From the NCBI RefSeq assembly GCF_003854275.1, contig NZ_QTQP01000003.1:186001-250000 (forward strand): a DNA stretch of 64,000 bases, written 5' to 3'. Within the stretch, counting starts at the first letter, position 1, and the number at the start of each line of letters is the position of its first letter. Below the pieces are notes generated by a model. The model searched no databases and had not been told where the DNA came from. It saw nothing but the letters and a program-made list of their open reading frames with translations. The stretch comes from Burkholderia sp. Bp8963 (GTDB taxonomy: Bacteria > Pseudomonadota > Gammaproteobacteria > Burkholderiales > Burkholderiaceae). Below, piece by piece: positions 62,156-64,000 of the stretch. The position numbers and the translations under genes are program-made.

Positions 62156-62187
62156 GCCGGATCGGTTTTCCGAGAAAGCGATCCGGC
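62156..62187. repeat. Nine-bp inverted repeat
   Basis: GCCGGATCG (62156-62164) and CGATCCGGC (62179-62187) with a 14-base loop lie between the convergent styA operon and SemiSWEET gene. There is no clear T-run on either side. The rest of 61946-62225 shows no gene. Confidence 0.45.
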
Positions 62188-62225
62188 GGCCTTTCAATGA
62201 TGATGCTTGAGTGGTCACCCGGTCT

Positions 62226-62504
62226 TCACCGGGTTTCTTCCTCGCCCACACGCTCGACGCGATATTTCAGCACGATGATCACGACGGCCAACAGGAGGAC
62301 GACCGCATTGTTCAGCACGACCGGCAGCGCGCCGATCACAATGCCGTAGTACAGCCACAAACTCACGCCCGCGATGAAGCACGTGTACATCGCGTACGAA
62401 ATATCTCGAGCAGAGCGTGAACGCCTGATCTTGACGACTTGCGGAATGAACGAAAGGGTCGTCAGGATCCCGGCGATCAGGCCGACGGCATCAGTCGTAT
62501 TCAT
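62226..62504 (-). CDS. SemiSWEET/PQ-loop family transporter
   Basis: A 92-residue three-helix protein with the PQ motif in TTLSFIPQVVKIRRSRSARDIS, typical of bacterial SemiSWEET half-transporters, which form dimers for sugar or small-molecule passage. ATG 62504 is the start of the first helix. It follows the reductase gene by 31 bases on the same strand and may be cotranscribed. Confidence 0.88.
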   Translation of the reverse strand: MNTTDAVGLIAGILTTLSFIPQVVKIRRSRSARDISYAMYTCFIAGVSLWLYYGIVIGALPVVLNNAVVLLLAVVIIVLKYRVERVGEEETR

Positions 62505-62535
62505 GGAGCGGCACCGGTAACGTGAGCATGGCGGG

Positions 62536-63546
62536 TCAGAAGAATCGGTCGAAATGCACCTGCGACATCGGTACACGATGGCGGGTGTGCAGCATGTCCA
62601 GCAGCGCCTGGATCATCGGTGGCGGGCCGGCCAAGTAGTATTCGTGGGCGGCCAGGTTCGCGCCGAGAACGTCCTCGACATACTGGTGCACGAAGCCGGT
62701 GCGGCCAGACCATCCATCGGCGCCGTCGGGCGACGATACCGCCGGATGGAACGTGAGGTGTTCGCCGTAGCCCGGCAGCGCGCGCAATTGCGCATCACCG
62801 CATACGTCGCGCGGCGTGCGTGCGCCATAGAAGAAGTGCAGCCGGTGTGCGCCCAGCATGCCGGCGTCGGTCATGCCGCGCGCGATCGACAGCATCGGCG
62901 CAAGGCCCGATCCGCCTGCGATGCAAACGACGTCGCGCGCCGGTTCCGTCCGCAGGAATGCCATGCCATAAGGGCCATCGAGCGTCACGCGGTCGCCCGG
63001 CTTCAAGCGGTCGAACAACATCGCCGACCCGGCGCCGCGTTCGACGCGGCGTACCTGAAAATGCCAGTCGCCGTCGTCGTTCGGCAGGTTCGCCATCGAA
63101 TACGCACGCGTGCCGGCGATTCCCGGCAATTGCAACACGGCAAATTGTCCCGGGCGAAACACGGCGGACGACGCAGCGCGGAAGCGGAACTCGCGGATGT
63201 CATGCGTGACGTCGTCCGTCGCGACCAACGTCACGACCTGTTTGAGAGGCGGCTGCTCGGGGCGGCACGCGTCGTCGAGCCGGATCTTGATACGGCAGTC
63301 GCTTGTCGGGCGGCATTGACAGGCGAGCTGCCGTCCCTTCGCGCGATCGCGTGCCGAGAGCCCGGGCGCGTCTTCCCACAGCACGTCGACGGTGCCTTCA
63401 AGCAGCTCGAACTTGCAGGTGCCGCATGCGCCCGCGGTGCATTCGTAGGGCATGCCCAAACCGGCCCGCAAGCCGGCGCCGAGCACGGTGTCGTCGGGAT
63501 CGCACGCAAAGCGGTGCGCCGATCCGTCGAGAAGGATCTCCGGCAT
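62536..63546 (-). CDS. Ring-hydroxylating oxygenase reductase (2Fe-2S/FAD/NAD), NagAa-like
   Basis: A 336-residue reductase. The plant-type ferredoxin domain has cluster ligands C36, C41, C44 and C76. An FAD domain follows (RAYSMAN), then an NAD domain (GGSGLAPMLSIARG, YYLAGPPPMI). This order and length match reductases of naphthalene-dioxygenase-type and salicylate-hydroxylase systems. It lies directly downstream of a Rieske ferredoxin and would pass NADH electrons to it. Confidence 0.9.
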   Translation of the reverse strand: MPEILLDGSAHRFACDPDDTVLGAGLRAGLGMPYECTAGACGTCKFELLEGTVDVLWEDAPGLSARDRAKGRQLACQCRPTSDCRIKIRLDDACRPEQPPLKQVVTLVATDDVTHDIREFRFRAASSAVFRPGQFAVLQLPGIAGTRAYSMANLPNDDGDWHFQVRRVERGAGSAMLFDRLKPGDRVTLDGPYGMAFLRTEPARDVVCIAGGSGLAPMLSIARGMTDAGMLGAHRLHFFYGARTPRDVCGDAQLRALPGYGEHLTFHPAVSSPDGADGWSGRTGFVHQYVEDVLGANLAAHEYYLAGPPPMIQALLDMLHTRHRVPMSQVHFDRFF

Positions 63547-63560
63547 GTCGATACCCTCCG

Positions 63561-63890
63561 TCAATCGGTGATGCGAATGCCGATGGCATCGTCTTCGACG
63601 ACGACGGCATACGTTTTCAGATCGACGATGCAGGGGGCGCCCACGGCCTTGCCCGAGCGGATGTCGAATGCGCCTTGGTGGAATGGGCATTCGACGACGT
63701 CGCCGTCGATCTCGCCGTCGCAAAGGGAGGCTTCGCCGTGCGTGCACGTATCGTCGGTCACGTGGAACTGGCCGTCGAGGTTGTAGACCGCAACCGGCGC
63801 GCGGCCGGCGAGTTCGATGCGTTTCGCGCATCCGCGCGGCACGTCGGAGGTGTGGCAAAGAAAGTGAATCGTGTGCTCGGCTACCGTCAT
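63561..63890 (-). CDS. Rieske [2Fe-2S] ferredoxin of an aromatic oxygenase, NagAb-like
   Basis: A 109-residue ferredoxin with Rieske ligands C49-T-H51 and C68-P-F-H71 in the CTHGEASL and CPFHQGAF boxes. It carries electrons from the neighbouring reductase to a terminal oxygenase. The oxygenase subunits are not in the window and presumably lie upstream on this strand. Confidence 0.93.
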   Translation of the reverse strand: MTVAEHTIHFLCHTSDVPRGCAKRIELAGRAPVAVYNLDGQFHVTDDTCTHGEASLCDGEIDGDVVECPFHQGAFDIRSGKAVGAPCIVDLKTYAVVVEDDAIGIRITD

Positions 63891-63963
63891 GATGGTGTTC
63901 CCTGGTTGTCGACGTGCACGGATCGGCACGCGGTGCCGCTCCGATTCCGCTGCATGCGGGACG

Positions 63964-64000
63964 TCATGGCTTCAGGGTAGTGACGGCTTCCTGACGGGTA
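63964..64000 (-). CDS. Probable 3' end of an upstream gene (TRQEAVTTLKP)
   Basis: The minus strand from the window edge reads TRQEAVTTLKP followed by a stop at 63964-63966, 73 bases before the Rieske ferredoxin. It is too short to identify; by position it could be an oxygenase subunit. Confidence 0.35.
   Translation of the reverse strand, partial: TRQEAVTTLKP

Noticed and set aside
1..64000. CRISPR array, tRNA, rRNA or insertion sequence
   Set aside because: No regularly spaced repeats, no transposase-like product and no recognisable tRNA or rRNA sequence were found on either strand.

Overview
The window is GC-rich, densely coded DNA that reads as Burkholderia (Betaproteobacteria, probably a Burkholderia cepacia complex replicon). 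This is inferred from codon usage, the style of the LysR, OhrR and DUF4148 genes, and the mix of small metabolic operons with a large accessory block. I ran no database search. No rRNA, tRNA, CRISPR array or insertion sequence was seen.

Layout. 1-359 is the 3' end of a frameshifted Doc-type toxin gene. 849-4990 is a four-gene binding-protein-dependent ABC importer, followed by a small lipoprotein and a small membrane protein. 6324-10371 holds a LysR regulator, a GFA-family zinc protein, an OhrR/Ohr organic-peroxide pair with several palindromic operator candidates, a DUF4148 protein and a RidA-like protein. 10690-14493 holds a second LysR regulator, an SDR without the catalytic tyrosine, a thiolase and a MaoC-type hydratase.

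15.0-52.0 kb is the standout: a coherent accessory block that looks like a secreted metal-oxidation or extracellular electron-transfer system. It encodes two multicopper-oxidase-like proteins whose copper ligands are divided between the chains, and a 2870-residue secreted protein with degenerate cupredoxin, cadherin-like, SdrD-B-like and beta-helix regions. It also encodes two LolA-like periplasmic proteins, a cytochrome c fused to a periplasmic-binding-protein fold, a Cyc2-like outer-membrane cytochrome-porin fusion, a diheme cytochrome c, a CcsA haem-maturation protein, a DUF1269 protein and a lytic transglycosylase. A PAS histidine kinase and two NarL/FixJ response regulators follow, with an SCO-type copper chaperone carrying a Met/His/Glu/Ser/Thr-rich insert and an atypical type II secretion operon (G-F-E, PilM/N/O/P-like proteins, secretin D, three more pseudopilins). 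The operon ends in a translationally overlapping retron-type reverse transcriptase. A shared motif, consensus near GGGGCAMCYCCCTACTT, precedes at least four transcription units of the block, which suggests a common regulator. A pairing of multicopper protein with an atypical T2SS is known in Geobacter (OmpB/OxpG), and large multicopper oxidases act in Mn(II) oxidation in Leptothrix and Pseudomonas. The function proposed here is inference from those precedents.

52.4-56.9 kb carries two GGDEF-EAL proteins, the first with an MHYT sensor. 57.0-59.0 kb holds an AbiE-like toxin-antitoxin pair with a damaged toxin C-terminus. 59.3-61.9 kb is a StyA/StyB-type flavin monooxygenase operon with an SDR (indole or styrene oxidation type). 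On the opposite strand, 62.2-64.0 kb carries a SemiSWEET transporter and the reductase and Rieske ferredoxin of a ring-hydroxylating oxygenase whose remaining subunits lie beyond the window.
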